From the NCBI GenBank assembly GCA_028282325.1, contig JANQID010000107.1, positions 1 to 64,000 on the forward strand: 64,000 nucleotides of DNA. Reading direction: 5' to 3'. Below the pieces are notes generated by a model. That model was given only the letters and a program-made list of their open reading frames with translations. It had not been told where the DNA came from and did not search any database. Origin of the DNA: Chloroflexaceae bacterium. Lineage in GTDB: Bacteria > Chloroflexota > Chloroflexia > Chloroflexales > Chloroflexaceae. A program made the position numbers and the translations under genes. Shown here piece by piece: positions 14,239-24,235 of this stretch; position 1 is the stretch's first letter, and every line of letters starts with the position of its first letter.

Positions 14239-17200
14239 TCAGCATCCTCATCAGCTTTGTCAGGCTCCGGCTGTTGGAGCGGGAGGATGAAGCTAAAGGC
14301 GCTTCCTTTCCCAAGCTCGCTGGCGACCCACATTTCACCATTGTGCTGTTCAACCAACGCCTTCGCGATTGACAAGCCTAAACCCGTACCGCCAGCAACT
14401 TCGCGTAGCGGATTATCGGCGCGGTAGAACGGACGGAACAGCTTCTGTCGCTGTTCAAACGACATGCCCACGCCATTATCCACAACTTCGACTTGCATCA
14501 TGTGCGCCTGGTTCATAAATGCGCGCACTATCACCTGACCCTGCTCATAGGTATATTTTAACGCATTTGAGTAGAGATTGAATATGACCTGGGTCAAACG
14601 TTTCTGATCCGCCGCCACCAGCGGCAAGTTATCCGGCACATCGACGATCACATTCATCTGTTTGTTTTTGGCCTCAATTTGCAGCGACTGGATAACATCG
14701 CCAATAACGTGCGCGATATTAACCTGGGCGAAGTTCAGTTGGATCTTGCCGCCTTCCAGGCGCGAAATATCGAGAATATCATCAATCAGCGATTTCAAGC
14801 GATTCGCGTTGGTTCGTACGACGTTGAGATAGCCGATTTGCTCTTCATTTAACGAGTGTACTGAGCTAATCAGCAACACATCGACATACCCCTTGATCGA
14901 CGTTAGCGGCGTCCGCAATTCGTGCGACACGTCAGAGATGAACTTGCGCTTGGCGCGATCGGATTCAATCTCACGGGTGATGTCGCGTAAAACCGCAACA
15001 TCGCCATACCGCTGACCGCCGGGGCCAATCACCGGCGCCAGATTCATCGCGATCACTTGCTGCGGCGAAATGAGATCCATCGACAAACTATAAATGCCCT
15101 GGCTCTTCTTCGCCCGCTCCAACCCATCGTGCAAGCCATTGTAGACAATCTGCGCCCGCTGGCGTTGCGTTTCATTCCGGCCAAATGATTTGAGCATATC
15201 CATAGGATGATTCAGCACTTCATCGGACGGAATATCAAGCACATGCTCGGCAGCCGGGTTGAACAGGCTGATCTGGCGATCTTGATCGAGCACGATAACG
15301 CCCTCGGTCACGCTCTGCAAAATAGCCCGGCTCTTGCTGGCTTCTTCACGCTGCTGGACAAGCAGATCGGATAGACGCGACGCCATTTCCGTGATGTAGT
15401 TGTACAACTGAGCGTTATTGATCGCAATCGCCACCTCGCGTGCGATCGTCTCCAGCAGACGCACCTGCGGTTCCGTGAAATAGGCGCGCTCCGGACTGGA
15501 GAGAATGATCACGCCAAGGGTGGTATCGCTGGTCATCAACGGCACGGCAACGACCGACCGCACGTCATCAGCCCGTCCGGCTTCGATCACCCAGCGACTA
15601 TCCTCAAGCACATCGTCAATGCACACGGCTTGTTGGTGCCGCATCACCCAATCGCTCAATCCCTCTTGGTCATCGAAGGAAATGGGCATATTCGCCGTCT
15701 TGGCATCACCCTGACTTTCAAGCACCGCTCGACATATGAGATGGTTATCCCGCTGATCGTGCAGCATTATCGAGCCACGCGACACGCCAATATTCGTCGA
15801 GACCATACTCAACGCTTTTTTCAGAATGTCATCCAGATTGAGCGTGGAAGTCAACTCAAGCGTAATGCGGTGTACGGCCTCCAAACGTTCTTTTTCCTGC
15901 GAAACCTGTCTGGTGGCTTCCTCGACCCGTTGCTCCAACTCAGATGCAAAGTTCCTGATCCGATCAAACAAGCGTGCGTTTTGAACGGCTTGCGACGCCT
16001 GGCTCGCCAGCGCGAACGTGACCTCGGATTCTTCTGGCCCATAAGCGCCTGAAGTAAAGCTGCCGACGAGAAGAACGCCGATCAATTCATCATCAACGAG
16101 CAGCGGCGCGCCGATCCAGGCCTGAATGTTCGGCGCCATCAGAATGATCCGGTCAAAGCGCGCATCTTTGGAAACATCTTCGACCAGAACCGGACGGCGA
16201 CTCTCAGCCATCAATGCAATAACCGCGTTGGTATCGATAGTAAAGTGATTATCAGGCAGCTTTTCAAGAGAAAGCCCCCGCACGTTCGTGAGTTGGAATG
16301 CGCTCGCCGAATTATCACGCAGCAACACAGCGGCGCTATCATACGGCACAACTCGCGCCAACTGGTCAAGGATCAAGGTCTGGATCTCGCCAAGCGCCAG
16401 GGTGCTGGTAAACGAGCGCGCCACGTCGCGCAAAGTATCAGCAGTGCGACGACGGGCTTGTTCAAGTTCGAAGAGTTGAGCGCTTTTCAGCGCCTGACCG
16501 GCCTGACTGGTGAGGATCGAGAGCAGTGACTGCTGATGCTCGCTCCATTCAAAAGATTGCTCACAGCCAACCCAGATTACGCCCAGGCGATCATCACGCG
16601 ACCCAATGGCCATACCCATCACACTGCGTATTCCGGCTTGCAGCGCGAGGGGGTTGGGATTGTCAATCTCCAGAAGATCGGTTATCGCCAGGGGCGTATC
16701 GCTCTCCAGCAGTTTTCTCGTTAGTCCATCCTCACGCAGCGTGACTTCCAGATCATTGCGGATGCCAGATTGATCGGCTAAGACCAAGTGAGTGAAGTTG
16801 CCACGACGATCGAGCTGGCACACCGCACACATCTGAGCATTCAAGAGCCACAATACAGCATCGGCAACCATCCGCCGCACTTCGTGCGGATCCAGCGTGC
16901 CTGAAAGATTCGACGTCACCTCATACAGCATCGTCATTTCGACGGCGTTCTGACGTGTTTCGCTAAACAAGCGCGCGTTATTAAGCGCGATAGCCGCCTG
17001 GTTAGCTACCGTGGTGACAAAGCGTTGATCGTCTTCATTGAACGCGCGTTGATCATAGCCCTGCACATTAATGATGCCCAGGACAGCATCGCCAAACATC
17101 ATCGGAACTACCAGGAACGACTGCGGCTCAGATCCTGCTGCTCCAATGCGATCATCCTCAATCGCAACGCCCATCCGGCGAGCCTGATCGGCAGTATGAA

Positions 17201-20200
17201 TCAGCAACGACTGCCGATGGCGCACAACCCACCCGCTCATCCCATTCGCCAATGGTCGCACCTCTAGCTCCACCGGCTGGCCACGATCGTAGCCGATCGG
17301 GAGAGCCAATGTATCAGAGCTTTCATCGTATAAAGCGACGAGCGCAGCGCCAACATCAACAACCTGAGCTATACCGTGATACAGAGTTTGCAACAACCCG
17401 CGCTCGTCTAGTGTAGAGCCGACTTCCGAGCTGATTCGGTTGATCGCGCGCAATTCCCCAATCTGACGCTCGCGCTCTTGGAAAAGGCGGGCGTTTTCTA
17501 ACGCTGTCGCCGCCTGATCAGCGAGGCCGACCAGGAGCATCATTTCGTCATTACTAAACTCACGACGAGCGTTGGTCATCACGCTCAACACGCCAATGGC
17601 CTGACCGCGATAGATAACTGGAATGCCCATATATGAGATCAGGCCATATTCGCGTTGGAAATCTGGATAGAGCGAACCGCTATGCTCGTCCACATCACTT
17701 ACAATCAGCGGCATGACCGTTTCTGCCACAGTGCCGGTAAGTCCTGCTCCAACCGGAACTATCATGTCCTGGGCAATTTCCTCTGGAATACCGTCCATAG
17801 CCGCCGGGCGCATCATCCGATCGGCGTCGATTCTCCACAATGCAACAGTGGTGACACCAAGCTGCCGTCTGACCAGATCCATCAGATGCGCCAGCACTTC
17901 GCCCGGCTGAAGAAGCGAGTTAAGAATTCGGGCGGCATCCAAAAGCGTTGAAAGCTCTTTGACTTTCGTTTGCAGCTCTTTCGCTTTGGTTTGCACTTCA
18001 TCGAAGAGGCGCGCATTCACAATCGCCGTAACGGTCTGATTGGCGATAGTCTGGCATAGTTCCAGACTCTGCTTGCCGAAACTTCCCCGCCGCCCAACAA
18101 AATCCAGGCCGACGCAACCGATGACCTTGCCGCCCTCAAGCAATGGGATCAACCCGATTGATTGAATATCGAGTGCACGAAATGTGTCATACGAGCGAAC
18201 GAAGAGCGGATCATTCTGTGCATCGTTGGCGGCAAGCGGCGAGTTATGCTCATCTAGCCAATCAACCGCCGGGTTGTCGTGCAATTGAATAGCAATCGTA
18301 TCGGCGACATCCGTCGGCTTATATTCGGCGACAACCGATGCAATGCCCGCATCGCGATCATACAGAACCAGGCGCGCCTGATCTACGCCGGTAGCTTGAG
18401 CCATTGCCTCGACCATCGCGTGGTAAATGCGCTCTTTTTCGAGCGTAGCCGCCGCCACGAGAGAAACCCGGTTGAGCAATCCAAGCTGTTTGACTTGCTC
18501 TTGCGCCTGCGCCAATAATTGAATATTTTGCACTTCCAACGCCAACTGGCTGGCAACTGTAGCAAGAAACACTTTTTCCCGCTCACCATAGAGATTTGGA
18601 GTATAGCTTTGCACCGAGATGACCCCAATCACCTCGCCGTTGCCGATAATCAACGGAACCCCCAACCACGACGCGGGAATACGATTGGCCTGACCAAAGA
18701 CAACCGGTTTCAGATCTTCTTCGATATACTCTTGCTCCAGATTCCGAAAGAGGAGCGGTTGCTGTGAATGAATAATGCGGTCAACCAAGCTTCCGGCTTC
18801 CGGACGACGCGTCATCCGATCCAGAGATTGCACGCCGGAATCTACACGCAGCGACATCGAGATTTCGTTGCTCTCTGCGCGATAGATCACGATAAAGAAG
18901 GCATCCATATCCAGGAGATCGGCGAGGGAGCTATGCACCTGGCGTAGAACCTGTTCCAGATCCTGGGTCAAATTCGTAATATTGGCGATCCGGTTGACTA
19001 CATCTAATTCGGCGATACGTTGCTCGCGTTCGTAGAACAACAGCGCATTTTCCATCGCAACCGCGAGCTGGTTAGCCAGAGCGGTGAGGAATTGCAAATC
19101 GCGCGACGAAAATGCGTTGGGTTCAAAATCTTGCACCGAGAGTACGCCAATCACCCGATTCTGGCTGCGCAGCGGCACGCCCAACCACGAACGCACATCC
19201 TCGCCCAGCGAAATCGCGGTTTGTACATATTCGAGATCGGCGTTGTGCCAATCAGGGATCAAGATAGATTCGTTCCGGTCGATAACCAATCCGGCCAACC
19301 CCGATCGAGGAAAGATCGCTTTATGATAGCGCTCGACCAACTCTCCTTCGCGCATCAAAAACTCTATGCGCAACTGATCGTGCTCTGGCAGATATGAGGC
19401 GATGAAGAAAAAGCTCGGCGTTCCAACGTAGGTCAAAATCTCATGACAGACTCGATCCAGAAGTTCATCGAGTTCTATCGTAGATGTGGCAGCCGTTCCG
19501 ACGCGGAACAGCGCAGTCATCTGTTCAGCGTGAGCGTGCGCATCACGCAGCAGATAGTTATTCTCTATAGCAATAGCCGCCTGATTCGCAAAGATCTCCA
19601 ACGGCTCAACTGTTCGTCGATCAGGTTGACACCGATCAATAGGATCGCCGACAATCATTAACCCGAGCAAACGACCCTCAGTCGTATACAGCGGAAGGAA
19701 CAACCGATCATTGCGCTGCCATTCGCCAGGAGCACGTTCTTCATCGAAAGACTGGTAGCTATAGAGTCCAGCGTCGAGATCGCGCTCGATTTCGTGCGCC
19801 GCTTCGGAAGGAACGAAATAGCTATGACTGACAAGAAAACGCGGCTCAAGATAGCGAACCGCAAACTCTACTGGAAAGGGGGATTGCGCAATGCGCTCAA
19901 GCTCGTTGAGCGGAATGCCTGCACCAGCCACTGCACGCAGGTATTGCGGCTTATCCGGCTCAACCAACGTGAAAAGAACCGTACGAAAGTTTGTGGTTTC
20001 CGATATGCTATACCCAATCTGCTCCAGCAAATCTTCGATAGTTCGATCGGCGCGCAATTCCTGACCGATTTCAAGCATATTATTGAGAATGGATGCACGA
20101 CGTTGGAGCAGTTGTGAAACATTACTCAACTCTGCATAGCGTTGCGCATTCCCAATGCCAATCGCTGCCTGATGGGACAAAGCGCGCATAAACTCTATCG

Positions 20201-22649
20201 CATCATAATCAAAGCTCTGCAATTGCGACGAGAGCAACAATACGACGCCAACAACGTTAGCTTCGTACCAGATTGGAACCGCGAGCGCCGACCGAGCTGC
20301 GACATAATGCACAGCCTGCGCCTCCAGCTCCGATAATTCCTCGGAGAACGCCGGTTCGCCGCTTTGCAATGCCGTCTGGGCGGTGATAATGCGTTCATCG
20401 AGGCCACGCTGAAGCATCGCCGCACGATCGGCGGCGTCAAAGCCAGCTGTCTCAACGACAATGCAATCATCGCTCGTCAGCGTTGCATTGCGTCGAGAAG
20501 ATGACAAGCCATCATCGGATGAGAAATGGGGCTGGAGCAGCGTCTCCGGGGTCTGGCGCTCATTTTCATTTAACGGGTATAAACTCCGCAACGCGATCAA
20601 ACCGTGACTGGCGTTGGTTGCTTTCAGCGCCTGATCAAGCACGAATGCAAGAATGTCTTCCTGTGCAAGCGTGATCGCAAGCTGGCTACTCACTCGTTGT
20701 AATGCACGTAGTTGCGCGATGCGCGATTTCAGGTGCTCATCTGCCTGCTCATAACGTAATGCATTGACAATCGCCTGAGCGGCCTGGCTGGCAACAATTG
20801 CCAACAACCGCTCATCATCAGCCGAAAAAGCGCTGCTCCTATCGCTCGCCAGTTCCAGCGTAGCAACGACATCATTCCCCATACTCAAGGGCAATCCAAG
20901 ATATGACCGGATTGGGGCTCCGCCCTCCAAAACCAGGGGTTGCTCAGATTTCGAGATTCCAAAGAAGCGCTCTGCATGCAGCGTGTCGAGCCGCAATGCG
21001 CGACGACGACGAATCAGCCATTCGGTGGGGCCATTGCCGACAAATTGTTCGTTGGCATAGAGGCCGCGCTGTATCTCCGGTCGCAGCGTCTGGGTGCGCG
21101 TATCGTACAAAACAATTCGCGCTCCTACGAAATCCGCCAATCTCTGTACATTGCGCAGCACCGCTTCCAGAGTCTCGTCAAGCGCCAGATCCGCATTTAA
21201 TTGATGGCCGATGTCCTGAAGCAACTCTAACTCAGACACGCGTCGCTGATCCGCTGTAAAGAGCTGCTGATTCACGATGGTCGTTGCGACCTGATCGGCG
21301 AGCACATGCGCGAGATTGTTTTCCGCCTGCGTGATGACACGGTGGGACTGGAGATACCCCAAAGCCATTACGCCAACGACCTGCCCTTTCGCGTGAAGCG
21401 GGAGCAACCATGCTTGCCGGCAACCCAGTTCGCACAACATTTCCGCAATTGGGTTGGGGTTGTGATGCAGCGACAGATCTTCAACAAGTTGCGCATTGTC
21501 GTTTTGCAATAGATCGACAAACGTCGCTGCATCATCAACAGACAATACCGATGGGAAAGTGCTCTGAACATTATGACTCTGATCAACATAGATCGCGGTT
21601 AATCGCAGTTTCGTTAAGTCGCTCTGGTTAAATAACAATATAGAGCACGTGTCCGCCTGCAACGCCATTGCAATATTCTCAACAATCCGCGTCAACATGG
21701 CATCCAGCGGAGCTGCCGAATTGCTAGCCTGGCTATTCTCGTAGAGCACGAACAATTCGCGACCACGCTGTTGTTGTTGGGCGAGGATATCAACGTGGCG
21801 AATCAAGAGCGCCACACGGCTGGCGAACAACTCGATCTGATGGCGCAGGTCTTCAGTATGCAGAAGTTCTAGTTCAGCAGAGTACAGCAGCAATGCGCCC
21901 ACGACGTCATTCTGGTCAATCAGCGGCACGGCAATGTATACATCATCGGCCTTGACAGCCCGATCCTGAACGGCTCTTTCTAGCAACCGTTTTGACGTCG
22001 GAGTCGTGGCGCCAGCAGACTCAGTCAACGTGGTCACTGCCAGATCAAGCTCATCCGCGCCTGGGCGTTGCACATAAAAAGATCCGCTGTCAAAGCCAAG
22101 ACACTGGACTGCCGACGAAGCTATATTGGTCAATAGCGTACGCAGATCGGCCTGGCCGACAAGCGCATGATTGGCATCAACCAGTTCGCGTAGTTTCTGC
22201 GATCGCCGAGTCGCCAGGGCGCGCCGATGGGAAACCAGCAGGAAGCTAAGTTGAGCAGTCAGAGCATTGGCAAAAGACGGATCAATACGATCTTCGGGCG
22301 CTGCATTCGCAAGCAGCAGTATGCCCAACAACTGTTGTTCACCATGCAACTGATACATCTGACCATCAGACGCTTCCCAATGGCCATTGTGGCTAATCAA
22401 TACGCGCTTCTGATCATCGCCCAGCCCCCAGTCGACTTGCGACCGGATGCAAGCATTCTGAATGGTCGCCACCACACCCCATTGGGCTGGCAAATAGCGC
22501 TGCAACACCTCGACAATTTCAGACAGCAAGGCGTTCTCGTCAAACTCTAGAGCATTCGTTTGACCACAGCGTGCGATTTGAGCAAGTAATTCCCAACCAT
22601 ATGACTGGTGGGGCTGTATCACGGAGTCCATTCTTCTATTCGGGCTCAC
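14235..22649 (-). CDS. Giant sensor histidine kinase with 14 tandem GAF modules
   Basis: 2,804 residues; the GTG at 22649 is used here, with an ATG at 22631 as alternative. There is no membrane segment, so it should be cytosolic. Fourteen GAF-like modules can be delimited by their shared exit helices (QAATALENARLF type). These end near residues 140, 285, 463, 631, 838, 1030, 1205, 1376, 1548, 1720, 1893, 2062, 2226 and 2420, a repeat of about 172 from module 6 on. A PAS domain (2445-2555) follows, then HisKA with phospho-acceptor H2576 (SHELRTPLTSIKGY) and an HATPase with NLYSNALKY, DNGVGM and GTGLGLSIAKAL. No receiver is attached. I saw no cNMP-binding NKFDE signature. The ligands are unknown. 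It overlaps the alpha/beta hydrolase gene. Confidence 0.95.
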   Translation of the reverse strand: MSPNRRMDSVIQPHQSYGWELLAQIARCGQTNALEFDENALLSEIVEVLQRYLPAQWGVVATIQNACIRSQVDWGLGDDQKRVLISHNGHWEASDGQMYQLHGEQQLLGILLLANAAPEDRIDPSFANALTAQLSFLLVSHRRALATRRSQKLRELVDANHALVGQADLRTLLTNIASSAVQCLGFDSGSFYVQRPGADELDLAVTTLTESAGATTPTSKRLLERAVQDRAVKADDVYIAVPLIDQNDVVGALLLYSAELELLHTEDLRHQIELFASRVALLIRHVDILAQQQQRGRELFVLYENSQASNSAAPLDAMLTRIVENIAMALQADTCSILLFNQSDLTKLRLTAIYVDQSHNVQSTFPSVLSVDDAATFVDLLQNDNAQLVEDLSLHHNPNPIAEMLCELGCRQAWLLPLHAKGQVVGVMALGYLQSHRVITQAENNLAHVLADQVATTIVNQQLFTADQRRVSELELLQDIGHQLNADLALDETLEAVLRNVQRLADFVGARIVLYDTRTQTLRPEIQRGLYANEQFVGNGPTEWLIRRRRALRLDTLHAERFFGISKSEQPLVLEGGAPIRSYLGLPLSMGNDVVATLELASDRSSAFSADDERLLAIVASQAAQAIVNALRYEQADEHLKSRIAQLRALQRVSSQLAITLAQEDILAFVLDQALKATNASHGLIALRSLYPLNENERQTPETLLQPHFSSDDGLSSSRRNATLTSDDCIVVETAGFDAADRAAMLQRGLDERIITAQTALQSGEPAFSEELSELEAQAVHYVAARSALAVPIWYEANVVGVVLLLSSQLQSFDYDAIEFMRALSHQAAIGIGNAQRYAELSNVSQLLQRRASILNNMLEIGQELRADRTIEDLLEQIGYSISETTNFRTVLFTLVEPDKPQYLRAVAGAGIPLNELERIAQSPFPVEFAVRYLEPRFLVSHSYFVPSEAAHEIERDLDAGLYSYQSFDEERAPGEWQRNDRLFLPLYTTEGRLLGLMIVGDPIDRCQPDRRTVEPLEIFANQAAIAIENNYLLRDAHAHAEQMTALFRVGTAATSTIELDELLDRVCHEILTYVGTPSFFFIASYLPEHDQLRIEFLMREGELVERYHKAIFPRSGLAGLVIDRNESILIPDWHNADLEYVQTAISLGEDVRSWLGVPLRSQNRVIGVLSVQDFEPNAFSSRDLQFLTALANQLAVAMENALLFYEREQRIAELDVVNRIANITNLTQDLEQVLRQVHSSLADLLDMDAFFIVIYRAESNEISMSLRVDSGVQSLDRMTRRPEAGSLVDRIIHSQQPLLFRNLEQEYIEEDLKPVVFGQANRIPASWLGVPLIIGNGEVIGVISVQSYTPNLYGEREKVFLATVASQLALEVQNIQLLAQAQEQVKQLGLLNRVSLVAAATLEKERIYHAMVEAMAQATGVDQARLVLYDRDAGIASVVAEYKPTDVADTIAIQLHDNPAVDWLDEHNSPLAANDAQNDPLFVRSYDTFRALDIQSIGLIPLLEGGKVIGCVGLDFVGRRGSFGKQSLELCQTIANQTVTAIVNARLFDEVQTKAKELQTKVKELSTLLDAARILNSLLQPGEVLAHLMDLVRRQLGVTTVALWRIDADRMMRPAAMDGIPEEIAQDMIVPVGAGLTGTVAETVMPLIVSDVDEHSGSLYPDFQREYGLISYMGIPVIYRGQAIGVLSVMTNARREFSNDEMMLLVGLADQAATALENARLFQERERQIGELRAINRISSEVGSTLDERGLLQTLYHGIAQVVDVGAALVALYDESSDTLALPIGYDRGQPVELEVRPLANGMSGWVVRHRQSLLIHTADQARRMGVAIEDDRIGAAGSEPQSFLVVPMMFGDAVLGIINVQGYDQRAFNEDDQRFVTTVANQAAIALNNARLFSETRQNAVEMTMLYEVTSNLSGTLDPHEVRRMVADAVLWLLNAQMCAVCQLDRRGNFTHLVLADQSGIRNDLEVTLREDGLTRKLLESDTPLAITDLLEIDNPNPLALQAGIRSVMGMAIGSRDDRLGVIWVGCEQSFEWSEHQQSLLSILTSQAGQALKSAQLFELEQARRRTADTLRDVARSFTSTLALGEIQTLILDQLARVVPYDSAAVLLRDNSASAFQLTNVRGLSLEKLPDNHFTIDTNAVIALMAESRRPVLVEDVSKDARFDRIILMAPNIQAWIGAPLLVDDELIGVLLVGSFTSGAYGPEESEVTFALASQASQAVQNARLFDRIRNFASELEQRVEEATRQVSQEKERLEAVHRITLELTSTLNLDDILKKALSMVSTNIGVSRGSIMLHDQRDNHLICRAVLESQGDAKTANMPISFDDQEGLSDWVMRHQQAVCIDDVLEDSRWVIEAGRADDVRSVVAVPLMTSDTTLGVIILSSPERAYFTEPQVRLLETIAREVAIAINNAQLYNYITEMASRLSDLLVQQREEASKSRAILQSVTEGVIVLDQDRQISLFNPAAEHVLDIPSDEVLNHPMDMLKSFGRNETQRQRAQIVYNGLHDGLERAKKSQGIYSLSMDLISPQQVIAMNLAPVIGPGGQRYGDVAVLRDITREIESDRAKRKFISDVSHELRTPLTSIKGYVDVLLISSVHSLNEEQIGYLNVVRTNANRLKSLIDDILDISRLEGGKIQLNFAQVNIAHVIGDVIQSLQIEAKNKQMNVIVDVPDNLPLVAADQKRLTQVIFNLYSNALKYTYEQGQVIVRAFMNQAHMMQVEVVDNGVGMSFEQRQKLFRPFYRADNPLREVAGGTGLGLSIAKALVEQHNGEMWVASELGKGSAFSFILPLQQPEPDKADEDAE

Positions 22650-22871
22650 CTTTCGATAGTGATTGAGGGGTATTGGTTTTTTCCCGGCCTGATTTGCGGC
22701 AACTGGTACGGTTTTTCAGCCCCTTCTGATTAACGAAGGCACGAAAACCACCAGAGTGCGCCACCAATATTGGGCTATATTCCACCGTAGCAGCTACTCA
22801 TTTGTTCTATTCCTGAAAGGTGAGTTCGGGAGCTACTATGATATTCTTAAAGATGCAACCGATGCGACGCA

Positions 22872-23005
22872 GCTACCAAACGATCAAAGTCATACCGCAT
22901 GTCACCCTGAGCAAAGCGAAGGGGAAGGGTTTCGACCTCGGAGCCAGGGATTCTTCGCTGCGCTCAGAATGACCGCATGCGGTACATCCAATATTGTTTG
23001 GTAGC
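22872..23005. mobile_element. Foldback MITE-like element, copy 4
   Basis: Both ends are nearly perfect inverted repeats: GCTACCAAACGAT (22872) and ATTGTTTGGTAGC (ending 23005). The interior has CCGCATGTCACCCTGAGC, AAGCGAAGGGGAAGGG, GATTCTTCGCTGCGCTCAG and ACCGCATGCGG. It lies upstream of the giant kinase gene. The rest of the gap (22650-22871 and 23006-23200) holds nothing recognisable. Confidence 0.85.
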
Positions 23006-23200
23006 ACCGCCCCTAATCACCAGACCTTGCACCGACATCCTATCACATAACTACTATGCTTGGGTGAACTATCGATACAATAAACGAGAGGATCTCATCT
23101 TCTCCCCGCCTAAAGCGAAATGTGTCATCGTTCTATCATATTTGCCTGAGGAGCTACAAACATATCGGCCCATCCGAAATGCCTGCCCGTCAGACGAGGA

Positions 23201-23238
23201 GGGGGATAGCCGCGGCTTTATCAGCCTGCCTATCCCCC
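23201..23238 (-). terminator. Hairpin downstream of the response regulator gene
   Basis: GGGGGATAG (23201-23209) pairs with CTATCCCCC (23230-23238) around a 20-nt loop. It follows the stop of the minus-strand regulator by about 40 bp. The T-run after it on the minus strand is weak, so factor assistance is possible. Confidence 0.55.
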
Positions 23239-23278
23239 ATAAAACACTCATGCGACGCACCCGCCACACGACATACAC

Positions 23279-24235
23279 TTATGTTGAGTGTACACGACCA
23301 AAACAGAGAAAACTCTTCTTGAGTCCTTGTTCACGAGCAAGCGCAAAAGCCTTTTGGCGCGTCTCTTCAGCAGTTTCATTCAACTCGCGGATATCATAAA
23401 ACGGTCCGTCATTACTCGTTAATACACCAACCGATAATGACATCAGCGGAACTTGACGCGTCACGCCATTTTCATCGACGACCTCGATATACCCCTGTTT
23501 GCGATGCTTATAGTTGTAATGCAGCCCAATTTGCTCATCAAAGCTCGCGATAATGCGCTCGCATATAGCTTTCACGCGCTCCGGCGACGTTGTGATGACA
23601 AAATCTGGCCCGACAACCATCTGACCGATAAAATCATTGACCCCGCCCAACTCATTGATCGCATCGTTCAACAGCAGGGCGACATATTTCAGCACATCCT
23701 CGCCAACTACAGTTCCATACGATTGGATAAAACTCTCAAACCCATTGATATGCAACAGCGCCAGCGCCCAACCAGACGTTGAAAGCAGCGTGCGCAGGTG
23801 ATCGTTGATAATTTCCGCCGTCGGCAAATGCGTCACCGGATGTGACTGATTCTTCCGACGCGCTTCTTCAAGCTGGTTCTTAACAATAGTGTGGACTTCT
23901 TCAATGTCAAAAGGCTTCACAATGTAGTATTGAGCCTGAACTTCGCCTAGGCCAATCAGTCGATCACGCCGCTCGCCGCGCGCCGTCAGGAAGATAATCG
24001 GGATGTGCCGTGTTCGCGGACTTGCGCGGAGCGCCCGACCAATATCGTACCCTTCCATATCCGGCAAATTCACATCGAGCAAGGCCAGATTGGGCGGAGC
24101 TTTGCGACACAGTTCCAGAGCCACCTGCCCGCGCATTGCAACGAGCACTTCATAACCTTGCGAGGTAAAGTATATCTTCAGCAGGCTGGATATATCAGGA
24201 GCATCTTCAACAACGAGAATCCGTTCTTTACTCAC
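23279..24235 (-). CDS. Response regulator with receiver and degenerate GGDEF domain
   Basis: 318 residues. The receiver (5-120) has the acidic pair E10/D11, phospho-acceptor D54 (LALLDVNLPD) and K near IVKPFD. The second half (about 135-290) is a GGDEF-like cyclase fold (HPVTHLPTAEIINDHL, NGFESFIQSYGTVVGEDVLKYVA), but the GGDEF loop reads VVGPDF, so diguanylate cyclase activity is improbable. Such degenerate domains often bind GTP or act as protein-interaction units. The start codon overlaps the end of the upstream beta-helix gene by 8 bp, indicating one operon. The giant GAF kinase next door has no receiver and is a possible partner (inference). Confidence 0.88.
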   Translation of the reverse strand: MSKERILVVEDAPDISSLLKIYFTSQGYEVLVAMRGQVALELCRKAPPNLALLDVNLPDMEGYDIGRALRASPRTRHIPIIFLTARGERRDRLIGLGEVQAQYYIVKPFDIEEVHTIVKNQLEEARRKNQSHPVTHLPTAEIINDHLRTLLSTSGWALALLHINGFESFIQSYGTVVGEDVLKYVALLLNDAINELGGVNDFIGQMVVGPDFVITTSPERVKAICERIIASFDEQIGLHYNYKHRKQGYIEVVDENGVTRQVPLMSLSVGVLTSNDGPFYDIRELNETAEETRQKAFALAREQGLKKSFLCFGRVHST

